Positions 33,595 to 42,024 of a stretch of 64,000 nt of DNA are shown here, in pieces. The notes under the pieces are model-generated. The model was not told the DNA's origin. It searched no databases and saw only the letters and a list, made by a program, of their open reading frames with translations. Every line of letters begins with the position of its first letter. Position 1 is the first letter of the stretch. The position numbers and the translations under genes were made by a program. Location: assembly GCF_000306235.2 (NCBI RefSeq), contig NZ_AKWZ02000002.1:1-64000 (forward strand), written 5' to 3'. The DNA is from Leptospira fainei serovar Hurstbridge str. BUT 6. GTDB taxonomy: Bacteria; Spirochaetota; Leptospiria; Leptospirales; Leptospiraceae.

Positions 33595-34830
33595 TCAAAA
33601 TTGTATCGGATAAAAAGCCGAGATTGTGACGTTGGTAAGGCTCGCGTGAAATTGATTCTGAATATGCGCCGAGATTACCGTATAAGATAATTTTGATTTA
33701 ATTCCGTATATCGTCGGAAATTCCAAAAAAGCGTTAAGGGCAAGCGCATCCCGATTCGAAATATGCTCTTTTGTTTTAGGTTTATAACTTAGGAATGCAG
33801 CCGAATAAGGATCCACTCCTAAATTAAAGACCAATTGATTGAAAGTTAGTAGATCTAACTTTCTACTCGTATATCCGTCAGCTAGGACGATAGCTGCAAA
33901 TGTCTGCTGGTTATAACCGGTGGAATTGTTAAGCGAATTCATAAGCATTAAAGGGTCCTTTAAGCCGGCCGAATAATTATAGAGTCCCAAGTTTTGTACA
34001 TATTCTTGAGTATTAAAATTTCCGGAAGAATCCACGCTGCTTAAAGCCAGGAAAGGTTGGTTTCTATTTTTGATATACAGATCTCCGTTCGCCTCTAAAT
34101 ATCCGATTCCTCCACCGACACCTAATCGAAAACCGTCCGAATTGGATTTTCCGAGATAGATTACCGGTAAGAGCAAGGAATAGAATCCTTTTATATCCGT
34201 GCCAAGATCCTCCCGCTTCGTTCTATTCTGTAGTCGAGTGTTTATAAAATTCACCAATCCAAAGTTATTGAAGGTGATATTATCCGGAAGAGAATCCACT
34301 TCCTGATTATCCATTTCGAAGGTCGAGGTGCTATTCAAGAATTGGAATCCAAACCAATCCGAAATTTTAAAATCTCTAGATTTAATTTCAAGAAACAGGT
34401 TTGGCTTCACATAATGCGATTGCGTCATCAATCCGACGTAATCTCCTCTGCGAATCGCCGCTTCCGTGTGTGAAATGCTAATCCCCGGATTTAAAGAAAA
34501 ATATTTGGTCCCGTACTTCTCCTTTTCTAAATCCTCTTGTCTTTGCTTTTCCTCCAGACTGACGGCTGTGTTCTCCTTGATAAGTTCTCCCCAACGGTCC
34601 TTCTCCTGAGAATATAGAGGATAAGTAAGGAAAAATAAAAAAGCGAGTCCGCCAATTTTTAATGAGAATACATGTAACCGAATCTCTACAAATCTGTCCC
34701 GCCATCGATTCATCGATTGCGCTAAAGCTTTATCGCTCGCTATTCTTTTCGGAATTCTCCAAAGTGGAAGGTCGAAAACGACCTTACTATAAGCCCGAAG
34801 AAAAATCTTAATTAGGGATAAAGCATTCAT
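33595..34830 (-). CDS. Outer-membrane-type protein leading the metal efflux operon
   Basis: 411 residues if read from ATG 34830. A hydrophobic signal-like segment (IGGLAFLFFLTYPLYSQ) sits at residues ~59-75, so the true start may be internal, for instance ATG 34713; no clear ribosome site settles it. After that come alternating hydrophobic/polar strands and aromatic-rich segments ending in a terminal aromatic (FYPIQF), the usual last-strand signature of outer-membrane beta-barrels. I recognise no family. Position as first gene of the operon, 12 bases before the channel gene, suggests a metal-related outer-membrane role, but this is inference. Confidence 0.65.
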   Translation of the reverse strand: MNALSLIKIFLRAYSKVVFDLPLWRIPKRIASDKALAQSMNRWRDRFVEIRLHVFSLKIGGLAFLFFLTYPLYSQEKDRWGELIKENTAVSLEEKQRQEDLEKEKYGTKYFSLNPGISISHTEAAIRRGDYVGLMTQSHYVKPNLFLEIKSRDFKISDWFGFQFLNSTSTFEMDNQEVDSLPDNITFNNFGLVNFINTRLQNRTKREDLGTDIKGFYSLLLPVIYLGKSNSDGFRLGVGGGIGYLEANGDLYIKNRNQPFLALSSVDSSGNFNTQEYVQNLGLYNYSAGLKDPLMLMNSLNNSTGYNQQTFAAIVLADGYTSRKLDLLTFNQLVFNLGVDPYSAAFLSYKPKTKEHISNRDALALNAFLEFPTIYGIKSKLSYTVISAHIQNQFHASLTNVTISAFYPIQF

Positions 34831-35217
34831 TTCATTTAAGAACGGAAAGTTATTTCTTTCTCGATTCCTATTTACACGAAACTTCGATCATGATAACTTT
34901 AACAATAGATTTTCAGGATTGAAACCTTAACATAGTATTAGAATTTTATTAGAAATTCATTAGGATTAATTCCGGATAATTTGTCAAATTTCCGGAAGAA
35001 AAATGAACGTTTCTTTCCAGCGGGAAAGGTAGAAATGAAGCGAATAAAAATCCGAACGTTCACCGAATGTCGATATTAGGGAGATTCGGAACTCAGATTT
35101 TTTTGTCTCTCCTACAACCGCTTCTTTCGCGAAAGGCTGTAGATGATCGTCGTGAGTTACTGCATCTCAAGATTTTGATTTTCAAATTAGCGAGAAGGAG
35201 AAAAAAAGGAGTATCGT
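34831..35217. other. Divergent spacer between metal efflux operon and its two-component pair
   Basis: No gene in these 387 bases. It must contain both divergent promoters and holds the ATTAG triple repeat listed separately. AAAGGAG sits seven bases before the response-regulator ATG. Confidence 0.6.
34937..34969. promoter_or_regulatory. Candidate OmpR-family operator: three ATTAG repeats at 11-bp spacing
   Basis: ATTAG occurs at 34937, 34948 and 34959, each followed by A/G and A, giving exact 11-base periodicity. OmpR/PhoB-type regulators bind direct repeats spaced by about one helical turn, and such a regulator is encoded next door at 35218. The site lies about 107-130 bases upstream of the efflux operon's first start codon. 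Confidence 0.5.
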
Positions 35218-35898
35218 ATGAAATTCCTCATCATCGAAGACGATGTCCGAATGGCCGATCTAATTAAAAGAGGATTGGAAGAGGAAGGTTTCGAAGTTTC
35301 AGTCGCGTATGACGGTAATATGGGCAGGAAGCTGGCGTTAAATTACGAATTCGATTTAATTATCACGGATATAGTCCTTCCCGTTTTTAACGGCTTGGAA
35401 TTATGCAAAGAGATCAGAACCGTAAAGCCGAATATTCCAATCATCATGCTGACTGCACTTGGGGCTACGGACGATAAGATCGAAGCCTTCGATTCGGGGG
35501 CCGATGATTATTTAGTTAAACCTTTCGATTTCAGGGAACTTCATGTAAGAATCAGAACTTTATTAAAAAGAACTAACGCTAGCGGCAATTCCGGATTTTT
35601 GCTTAAATTCTCCGATTTAGTAATGAATATGCAAACCAAAACGGTCGCTCGTGCCGGAGTCGAGATCGAATTAACTCCGAAAGAGTTTAAGTTTTTGGAA
35701 TACTTAGTGAGAAATAACGGTCGAGTTCTATCGAGGCGAGAAATTGCGGAAAAGGTTTGGGAAACGAATTTCGACACAGGAACGAATTTTATAGACGTAT
35801 ATATAAACTATTTACGAAAGAAAATAGACAAGGACTTTCCGACTAAATTGATTCACACGAAATCAGGAATGGGTTTTATCTTGAAAGAGGGTTCTTGA
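35218..35898 (+). CDS. OmpR-family response regulator (metal-response type)
   Basis: 226 residues, ATG 35218 behind a strong AAAGGAG. Receiver domain 1-120: acidic pair E7-D8-D9, phospho-acceptor D51 (DLIITDIVLP), T79 and K101 (YLVKPF). C-terminal winged-helix domain ~130-222 with ELTPKEFKFLEYLVRN and VDVYINYLRKKID, as in OmpR/PhoB/CusR regulators. Forms a pair with the kinase that begins four bases later, and lies back-to-back with the CzcCBA-like operon, so it most likely controls metal efflux (inference from position). Confidence 0.9.
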   Translation: MKFLIIEDDVRMADLIKRGLEEEGFEVSVAYDGNMGRKLALNYEFDLIITDIVLPVFNGLELCKEIRTVKPNIPIIMLTALGATDDKIEAFDSGADDYLVKPFDFRELHVRIRTLLKRTNASGNSGFLLKFSDLVMNMQTKTVARAGVEIELTPKEFKFLEYLVRNNGRVLSRREIAEKVWETNFDTGTNFIDVYINYLRKKIDKDFPTKLIHTKSGMGFILKEGS

Positions 35899-35901
35899 AA
35901 C

Positions 35902-37272
35902 GTGAAAATTCGACTTAAATTAACCCTTTTATTCACCGCACTTTTTTCCATCTTACTGTTGATGTTCGCATTAATAGTCTACGCTTCATTCAGCAATAAT
36001 CGGGAAGAAGAGTATTATAAGAGGTTAAAAGGCCAGGCGGTAACGAAAGCGGAATTATTGTTAGAGGCAAAAGTTCCACCCGAAGTACTGCAACTGATCT
36101 ATAAAAGCTCGCCGAACACACTTTTCGAGGAGGAAATCGCCATCTACGACGAGAATTTGAATCTATTATATCATGATTCTGTGGAATTGGATAAAGTAAA
36201 AGAAACTCGCTCGATGTTCCAAGATATCCTTGAAAAAGGTGAAATCAAATTTTACACGAACAATTTACAGGCCGTCGGATTATTGCATATCCATGGGGGA
36301 AAGAAATATATCATAACTGCCGCCGCCAGGGATGGATACGGTTTTGCGATTCTGCAGAAACTCAGATATAGATTGATTGCCGGTTATATCATTATGGTCG
36401 GACTGACCTTGGTTTTAGGCCGTTTATTCGCAAAGCAATCTTTAGACCCGGTATCGAAGCTCATCAGTAAAGTCGCGGAGATTACCGCCACCAGTCTCGA
36501 TTCTAGAATCGTCGTCGGAAAAGGTAAAGATGAAATAACAGAGTTAGGTCTAACCTTTAACGAAATGTTGGATCGATTGGAGAAATCGTTTAAGGCCCAA
36601 AAAGAATTTGTATCCAATATATCGCATGAATTGCGTACTCCGCTATCGGCTATCGTTGCCGAACTTGAATTATCACAAAACAAAAGAAGGACTGTCGAAG
36701 AATACAGAAATATCATCGGATTAACTTTGTCCGATGCAAAAAAATTGGTCCGACTGATAAGCGATTTACTTGATCTCGCCAAAACAAGTTACGATCCGTC
36801 TGCAATCAGTTTTAGACGCATTAGAATCGATGAAGTGTTGCTGGATGCGAGATCCGAATTGGTCGCTAAAAATAAGCACTATAATGTCGATTTAGTCTTT
36901 AGCGAAGATTTCGAACAATCCGAAGCGCTCACTATGAGCGGGAATGAATACCTGGTAAAATTAGCTTTCCTGAATATTATCGAAAACGGGTGCAAGTTTT
37001 CAAACGACAACCGATCTCAGGTCTTTATCGGAATGAGCAAAGGTAATTCAATGATTCTTGAATTTAAGGATTGCGGAATTGGAATCGGAAAGGAAGACCT
37101 GCCCAACGTTTTTAATTTCTTTTTTCGAGGGGACAATGGGAAATTTGCGGAAGGAAACGGAATCGGCCTATCCTTGACGCAAAACATCGTCTTACTTCAC
37201 AAGGGTTCGATAAGTATTCGGTCGAAGCCTAATGAAGGGACATCCGTGAGGCTTGAGTTCGATTTATCCTAG
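35902..37272 (+). CDS. Sensor histidine kinase of the metal-response two-component pair
   Basis: 456 residues from GTG 35902, three bases after the regulator's stop. TM1 ~7-28 (LTLLFTALFSILLLMFALIVYA), a periplasmic sensor of ~130 residues, TM2 ~155-172, HAMP (~173-225), HisKA with H242 ([10 protein letters not shown]), and HATPase (N box IIENGCKF, G boxes DCGIGIGKED and GNGIGLSL). Domain order matches CusS/CzcS-type kinases. No obvious metal-binding Cys/His cluster is seen in the periplasmic part, apart from GLLHIHGG. Confidence 0.9.
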   Translation: MKIRLKLTLLFTALFSILLLMFALIVYASFSNNREEEYYKRLKGQAVTKAELLLEAKVPPEVLQLIYKSSPNTLFEEEIAIYDENLNLLYHDSVELDKVKETRSMFQDILEKGEIKFYTNNLQAVGLLHIHGGKKYIITAAARDGYGFAILQKLRYRLIAGYIIMVGLTLVLGRLFAKQSLDPVSKLISKVAEITATSLDSRIVVGKGKDEITELGLTFNEMLDRLEKSFKAQKEFVSNISHELRTPLSAIVAELELSQNKRRTVEEYRNIIGLTLSDAKKLVRLISDLLDLAKTSYDPSAISFRRIRIDEVLLDARSELVAKNKHYNVDLVFSEDFEQSEALTMSGNEYLVKLAFLNIIENGCKFSNDNRSQVFIGMSKGNSMILEFKDCGIGIGKEDLPNVFNFFFRGDNGKFAEGNGIGLSLTQNIVLLHKGSISIRSKPNEGTSVRLEFDLS

Positions 37273-37766
37273 CAGGGGGCGATTTCGGAGCATTTCTTTT
37301 TGCTTAATAATTGCTTCCAGTTGCTTTAGTTGAAGTAACCCTGAACCGAGTCCTTGAATACGATATTTTAGAAAGAACCCGCAAGAATGGTTTATTACCG
37401 GAGAGTAGTTACCTCCGCCGATCATTCGCGAATCTGAAGTAACTTTGTTCAATTCTTGATTGATTCTGATTTAGTCTAGATTGATTACTTCGTCATAGAA
37501 TTAGCCGAGCTTGAAGATCCTTGGTGCGGGAGCTTTTCGAAGACGCGAATCGGATGTTATTCGGACGGAATGAAAGAGCGAAAAGTCACGATCAAAAGAC
37601 TTATTGGACAAATTTATTAATCAGGCAATCGACGGATTTTTACCTCCTCAGAATAAGGTTGTCCGACCCGCTTAATCACTACCGACAATTGCTTTTTTGC
37701 TTGCGTAGATGATTTACGATATTATTCTCTTTGAAAAGATTAACTTACTGATGGAAAGGAGTGATT
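37273..37766. other. Spacer with one copy of a 42-bp direct repeat and possible gene remnant
   Basis: No intact gene is convincing. A short minus-strand frame at 37264-37452 (SRMIGGGNYSPVINHSCGFF, QLKQLEAIIKQKEML) has coding-like texture but overlaps the kinase stop and lacks a ribosome site, so it could be the tail of a lost gene. Copy 1 of the 42-bp repeat lies at 37485-37526. Confidence 0.4.
37485..37526. repeat. 42-bp direct repeat, copy 1
   Basis: Begins TTACTTCGTCATAG and ends GATCCTTGGTG; identical to 38919-38960. After one mismatch the two copies share GGG. On the minus strand one frame reads HQGSSSSANSMTK and ends with TAA in both copies, so it might derive from a duplicated gene end. 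Confidence 0.9.
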
Positions 37767-38759
37767 GTGAGCAATAGTACGAGTAGGCCAGAGGATATGG
37801 CTTTGGCGATAGGGGCAAAAAAACTCCACGAGGGTCGGCAGTTTATGTACGACGCTGCAAAGCGATATCATGATTCCTTTAAGGATCCTAAAACCGGTTT
37901 TTTTAAATCAGAATATCTCGAAAAACGAAGCTGCCCTGTTTGTTTTAAAAATAATGAGAGGGTGATTTTTAACGCGGATGGAGGAGTTTACGTTAAATGC
38001 AACGAATGCGGTATGGGATACTTAAACCCCGTCTTTACGGATGACTCTCTTACGAAATTTTATACCGGCAATAACACGGTTCAATCCGAAGTCGTCGAAA
38101 ATGAAAGCGATTTTTATAAAAAAATATACATGAAAGGACTAGAAGCGTTAACTCCACACACGAAAAAAGGAGCTATTCTAGACGTAGGATGTTCTGCAGG
38201 TGGCTTTCTAGACCTTGCAAAAGCTAACGGTTGGGATACATGGGGAGTTGAACTGAACGAAGCCGAGATTGCATATGCCAAAAAGAAAGGTCATAAGGCA
38301 TTTAATCAGATGCTTGAAAGTATCGAATTTCCAATTAAGTTTAATGCGATTACGTTGTGGGATGTGTTTGAACACATCAAAGATGGACATAAATATTTGA
38401 AGTTAATGAAAAGTCTACTCCAGCCGGACGGTGTGATTTTCATTCAGGTTCCGAACTTCCACTCGTTAGCTGCAAGAGTGCTCCAGGAAAAATGCAAGAT
38501 GTTTGACGGATTGGAGCATGTAAATCTTTATTCGCCAGTAACTCTGAAGGCAATCGCCGAAAAGAATTCCTTCGAATTAGCGTCTATGAACACTGTCATT
38601 TCCGAAATCCCCATAGTTAATAATTATGTTAATTATGAAGATGCGTATTTAGGCGATATTCCCCATGGCGGTAAAGTATTGAATCTTATCGATGAAAAAT
38701 TGCTTCACGAAAATTACCTCGGATATAAAATCCAGGCTGTTCTGAAAAATACGCATTGA
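37767..38759 (+). CDS. Zinc-ribbon class I SAM-dependent methyltransferase
   Basis: 330 residues from GTG 37767, chosen because AAGGAG (37756-37761) has proper spacing to it; the GTG two codons earlier would sit on the ribosome site. An N-terminal zinc ribbon (CPVC ... CNEC, residues ~57-80) precedes a Rossmann methyltransferase domain: AILDVGCSAGGFLDLA (motif I), WGVELNEAEI (acidic motif II), ITLWDVFEHIKD, and FIQVPNFHSLAAR. This layout is common in proteins modifying sugars or lipids in surface polysaccharide clusters; the substrate is unknown. The gene stands alone between two copies of a perfect 42-bp repeat, which hints that it arrived as a unit. Confidence 0.85.
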   Translation: MSNSTSRPEDMALAIGAKKLHEGRQFMYDAAKRYHDSFKDPKTGFFKSEYLEKRSCPVCFKNNERVIFNADGGVYVKCNECGMGYLNPVFTDDSLTKFYTGNNTVQSEVVENESDFYKKIYMKGLEALTPHTKKGAILDVGCSAGGFLDLAKANGWDTWGVELNEAEIAYAKKKGHKAFNQMLESIEFPIKFNAITLWDVFEHIKDGHKYLKLMKSLLQPDGVIFIQVPNFHSLAARVLQEKCKMFDGLEHVNLYSPVTLKAIAEKNSFELASMNTVISEIPIVNNYVNYEDAYLGDIPHGGKVLNLIDEKLLHENYLGYKIQAVLKNTH

Positions 38760-38918
38760 AAAGAAGAAACCGTTTTTAACAGGTATTTTTAAGTAAGCGA
38801 ATCTATAGCAGAAGTTGATCGATGCAGCTTTTATAATAAGCTGCTTCCGCAATATCATAATTAGCAATTTCGGAAATATCCAATTGTAATTTAATCGATT
38901 GCTACTTATTATTAACGC

Positions 38919-38960
38919 TTACTTCGTCATAGAATTAGCCGAGCTTGAAGATCCTTGGTG
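38919..38960. repeat. 42-bp direct repeat, copy 2
   Basis: Perfect copy of 37485-37526, 1,434 bases downstream, lying 27 bases from the 3' end of the SDR gene. The two copies bracket the methyltransferase gene. Confidence 0.9.
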
Positions 38961-38987
38961 TGGGGTAATTAGGTACGAAAATTTCGT

Positions 38988-39842
38988 TTATGTTCGATTA
39001 TTTTTTTTCAAAAGACGCAATTGGGCGGATCGCAACTCCCCATCGGCAATTTTAAGGGTCAATTCCGGAAAATGTCTCGCGAGAAAGTATTGAAGCCAAG
39101 AATCCCAGGTCGCATATCCGAAAAATTTACGGGACGGCAGCCAATCAATGAATGCCTTGACTACGGTTTCCACAGAATGAGTCGCATTCAATGCGGAACC
39201 CATTTCGATTTCCTTACACAATAAAGGCTTATCTTCGTTCTCCTTTAGAAGGCCAGGCGTATCCGTAGTCGGCGGGAGGAAAAGTTTTACTCGAACATTA
39301 TGCAATAGCATTTCTTGTCTAAAGGCTTGTGAAAAACCGACGATCGCAAATTTGCTGGCAGAGTACGCGGAATATCCGTAAACGGATAAGATAGCCAACA
39401 TCGAAGAAACGAATATTATATCTCCCGAATGCTGAGCCGCGAAATGCGCTTGAAACGCTTTTGCCAAGTTCACATGGCCGAAGTAATTAACATCCATTAA
39501 CGTCCGAAATGTCGTTTCATCCAGATTTTCAACGGTTCCCGCTTGAGCGTATCCGCTGTTGCAGATTAAAAGGTCGAGACCACCAAGAGTATCGAGAACC
39601 TTCTTAGCGGCGATTCGAACCTGAGCCGAATCGGAAACATCTACCGCCACATGTCCGAAAATTGCCGACGAATTGGCCGCTTTTTTCAATTCGGCGACCG
39701 TTTCCAATAGAGCGGATTCTCCTCTGGCGGCGATCATCACGCTTGCTCCTTTCTTCGCAAACGACATTGCGAGACCTTTTCCGATTCCGGCGGATCCGCC
39801 GGCGATAAAGACTTTCTTACCCTCAAACGGAGTTTGATTCAT
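38988..39842 (-). CDS. SDR oxidoreductase, 3-ketosphinganine-reductase-like
   Basis: 284 residues; ATG 39842 with AGAAAGGA upstream. Classical SDR signatures: GGSAGIGKG (cofactor loop, 16-24), VDVSD, NSGYA (in place of NNAG), and YSAYSASK (catalytic Tyr and Lys). The segment LPPTTDTPGLLKEN matches the PPDTDTPG pattern that I associate with eukaryotic 3-ketodihydrosphingosine reductases, enzymes that use NADPH to reduce the first sphingolipid intermediate. No serine palmitoyltransferase is in the window, so a lipid-modifying role is inference; a general ketoreductase is the alternative. C-terminal hydrophobic helix (YATWDSWLQYFLARHF) could touch the membrane. Confidence 0.8.
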   Translation of the reverse strand: MNQTPFEGKKVFIAGGSAGIGKGLAMSFAKKGASVMIAARGESALLETVAELKKAANSSAIFGHVAVDVSDSAQVRIAAKKVLDTLGGLDLLICNSGYAQAGTVENLDETTFRTLMDVNYFGHVNLAKAFQAHFAAQHSGDIIFVSSMLAILSVYGYSAYSASKFAIVGFSQAFRQEMLLHNVRVKLFLPPTTDTPGLLKENEDKPLLCKEIEMGSALNATHSVETVVKAFIDWLPSRKFFGYATWDSWLQYFLARHFPELTLKIADGELRSAQLRLLKKNNRT

Positions 39843-40051
39843 CGATCCTTTCTTCCTTTAATCGTAGTTGCGCTATGGATGTAGACAAGATACCGAAACA
39901 TACCCACTATTCGCTCTTACAGTCAAATGTAAATTCCATAATATTTTAATACTTATCGCTAAGAACTTGTCTCGTAACTCATACTATCTTTCGATAAGAA
40001 GTCCAATATCGATTCAGTCTAATCGAATATTCTTTCTCGTTTTTATCCATA

Positions 40052-41791
40052 TTATAGTTCGTTTGCGTCCACCAATAGGAAATTCGGAGAAACTTTTCTT
40101 AGTTTTCGCGCCGAATAGCTTCCATTATCACTGAAGGCCTTTTTCTTCCAGACAAAGTTCTGAGAAGAATCATCCGATTTCCGAACTTTTTTATAAAAAT
40201 GTTCGGATCCAGATCTTTTTCCGGAAGCCGAATAAGTCCGTGCAAGCCAGAGCTCCGCCTGTCGTTTGCGAAAAGGAGACGATTCGTAGGCAACCGCTTT
40301 CTCCAAAAGTTCTCCACCTTGTCTAAATCGATCTTTTTCCAAATGCAGCATAGCCTCCAAAAACAGAAGGGACGGATCATTTTCCGCGTATCGACCGGCG
40401 AGCTGAAGTTGTTCGATTACTTCATCCAAATTTGCGGAGGTCGCCGTATCATTCAATAACATTGCATTTTTATAATGTTTTACGGCTATCGTTTGTCCCG
40501 AATTATCGGCTTTGCCGTTTTTAGATTTTTCCTTTTTAGGAAAATCGATAATTTTATGACCCGGGGACTCCCAACTCATAGGAATTTCAATGTAAGGGCC
40601 GCCGCCGGTCGGCGCTGTGCCCACTGAAATATAGATCTTTTGGGCCTCCGGACTCATTACTACCGATTTTACCGAAGTAATTTGTCTGATGGTCGAACCC
40701 ATGACCCTTTGGCCGCCGCTTGTCGGATCGATTGAGTCGTTTAACAAATTTTGTAGATCTAATACACTCGTTCCTTTTGGCTTTTGTTCGTCCAAGAGCT
40801 GTTGCGCACGATCATATCTACTTTGACTATGGTGGGAAAAAACCGGAGCCGCTAGCAATTCTCCCTGCTGTAATCGCGAGCTTAGGTAATGATTCGTATT
40901 TACGAAACTCTCGGCGCCCTGATTGGAATATGTGATATCCACGTCTCCGTAGTTGGTTTCTATCACGGCGGCTTTCGGCCCTTTTTCCGTATAATTCGTA
41001 ACGATCGCTCCCCAAGTGGAATTAATTTTATTAGACCTGGCTATTCTTGCGGCATCATCTATCGATTTGGCTTCGGAAATAATTTTATGTCCGAAGTCAA
41101 TGACACCTAATCCCCCAAAGCCGACTTGTCGATGGAATCTCGTATGAAACGCTATCGTTAAACCCGCTTCATTGAACGCGGTTATACCGGGAACATCCGC
41201 ACCGCGACATGCAATATAACCGTATCGCAAACCGCTAGTCGGAGTACAAAATACGATAATCGGCCGTAAATCCCAAACATCGACTCCAGGAAAATCAAAG
41301 TTTCGTGCATGGTATAAATTCCCGTCCTGACTTTGGTCTCCCCAAACCGCTACGCTCGTACATGCAGGAACCAATTGCGCATTTCCCCAGCCGGTTATAT
41401 GACCTAGCTCGGGAAGAATTTGAATTTTTCCCAAGAGACCTACTGCATTTTGAAATGCATCCATGGTAAATAACTCTCTTTCAATTTTGGAAGATTGCCC
41501 AGCCACCGCTAGTGCTGCAAGAGTCCGCTTAGAAAATTCCGCCGGCCTATGCTTCTTCATTTTGCCTTGCAGGGCTTTTACAAAAAGAGAAGTAACTCCC
41601 TTAGCCAAAGAATTCCGGCTTCCTCTGGGCAAGCTGCCTAATAGCAAATTTTGAGCCATTGCAGGATAGAAATCGAAGATCGGTTCGAACTGACCTATGA
41701 CGTTCATGATTTCGCCGAATTGTCGGCCCATTTCCTCCTGGGTTCCTTTCAGTTGTAAAATTGCTAGTGGGTGAGTCTGTCGCTGATTCAT
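40052..41791 (-). CDS. C45-like Ntn hydrolase / acyltransferase with C-terminal TPRs
   Basis: 579 residues, no signal peptide. Residues ~10-410 resemble the C45 autoproteolytic acyltransferase family (isopenicillin N acyltransferase-like): a family-style opening (LQLKGTQEEMGRQFGEI), then VPACTSVAVWG with candidate nucleophile C144, GNLYHARNFDFPG, GVTAFNEAGL-type block (PGITAFNEAGLTIA), and TNHYLSS. Members cleave themselves before the Cys and then hydrolyse or transfer amide-linked acyl chains. A Lys/Ser-rich linker (~425-440) leads to helical TPR-like repeats (460-545), not standard for the family. Upstream of the ketosphinganine-reductase-like gene on the same strand (209-base gap), which makes an acyl-amide lipid substrate attractive but unproven. 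Confidence 0.75.
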   Translation of the reverse strand: MNQRQTHPLAILQLKGTQEEMGRQFGEIMNVIGQFEPIFDFYPAMAQNLLLGSLPRGSRNSLAKGVTSLFVKALQGKMKKHRPAEFSKRTLAALAVAGQSSKIERELFTMDAFQNAVGLLGKIQILPELGHITGWGNAQLVPACTSVAVWGDQSQDGNLYHARNFDFPGVDVWDLRPIIVFCTPTSGLRYGYIACRGADVPGITAFNEAGLTIAFHTRFHRQVGFGGLGVIDFGHKIISEAKSIDDAARIARSNKINSTWGAIVTNYTEKGPKAAVIETNYGDVDITYSNQGAESFVNTNHYLSSRLQQGELLAAPVFSHHSQSRYDRAQQLLDEQKPKGTSVLDLQNLLNDSIDPTSGGQRVMGSTIRQITSVKSVVMSPEAQKIYISVGTAPTGGGPYIEIPMSWESPGHKIIDFPKKEKSKNGKADNSGQTIAVKHYKNAMLLNDTATSANLDEVIEQLQLAGRYAENDPSLLFLEAMLHLEKDRFRQGGELLEKAVAYESSPFRKRQAELWLARTYSASGKRSGSEHFYKKVRKSDDSSQNFVWKKKAFSDNGSYSARKLRKVSPNFLLVDANEL

Positions 41792-41852
41792 ATTTCATAG
41801 AATATCATCGAAAAAAAAAACATCGACCGCACTTATCGGTTGGGGCGTTCTA

Positions 41853-41867
41853 TCCTATCGGATAGGA
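41853..41867. promoter_or_regulatory. Dyad between the divergent C45 and AraC genes
   Basis: TCCTATC-G-GATAGGA, a perfect 7+1+7 dyad 62 bases upstream of the C45 gene start and ~160 upstream of the AraC-type gene. On the plus strand CATTTTTT follows, so a small terminator is an alternative reading. Confidence 0.35.
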
Positions 41868-42024
41868 CATTTTTTCGCTCTATTTCCTTTTTATTTTTTA
41901 GATTCAGGTATTTGATTCCGAATACCAAGTTTGAGATGGATTTTCGGTTTATATCCTTTTCGGCGCCGTGAAAAAGATAAAGAAGAGGAATGATTCCTAA
42001 GGATTCATTGAAAAGAACAACGAT

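Noticed and set aside
37485..38960. Integration att sites of a mobile element
   Set aside because: No integrase or other mobility gene lies between the repeats, and there is no tRNA gene at either copy; kept only as a repeat.
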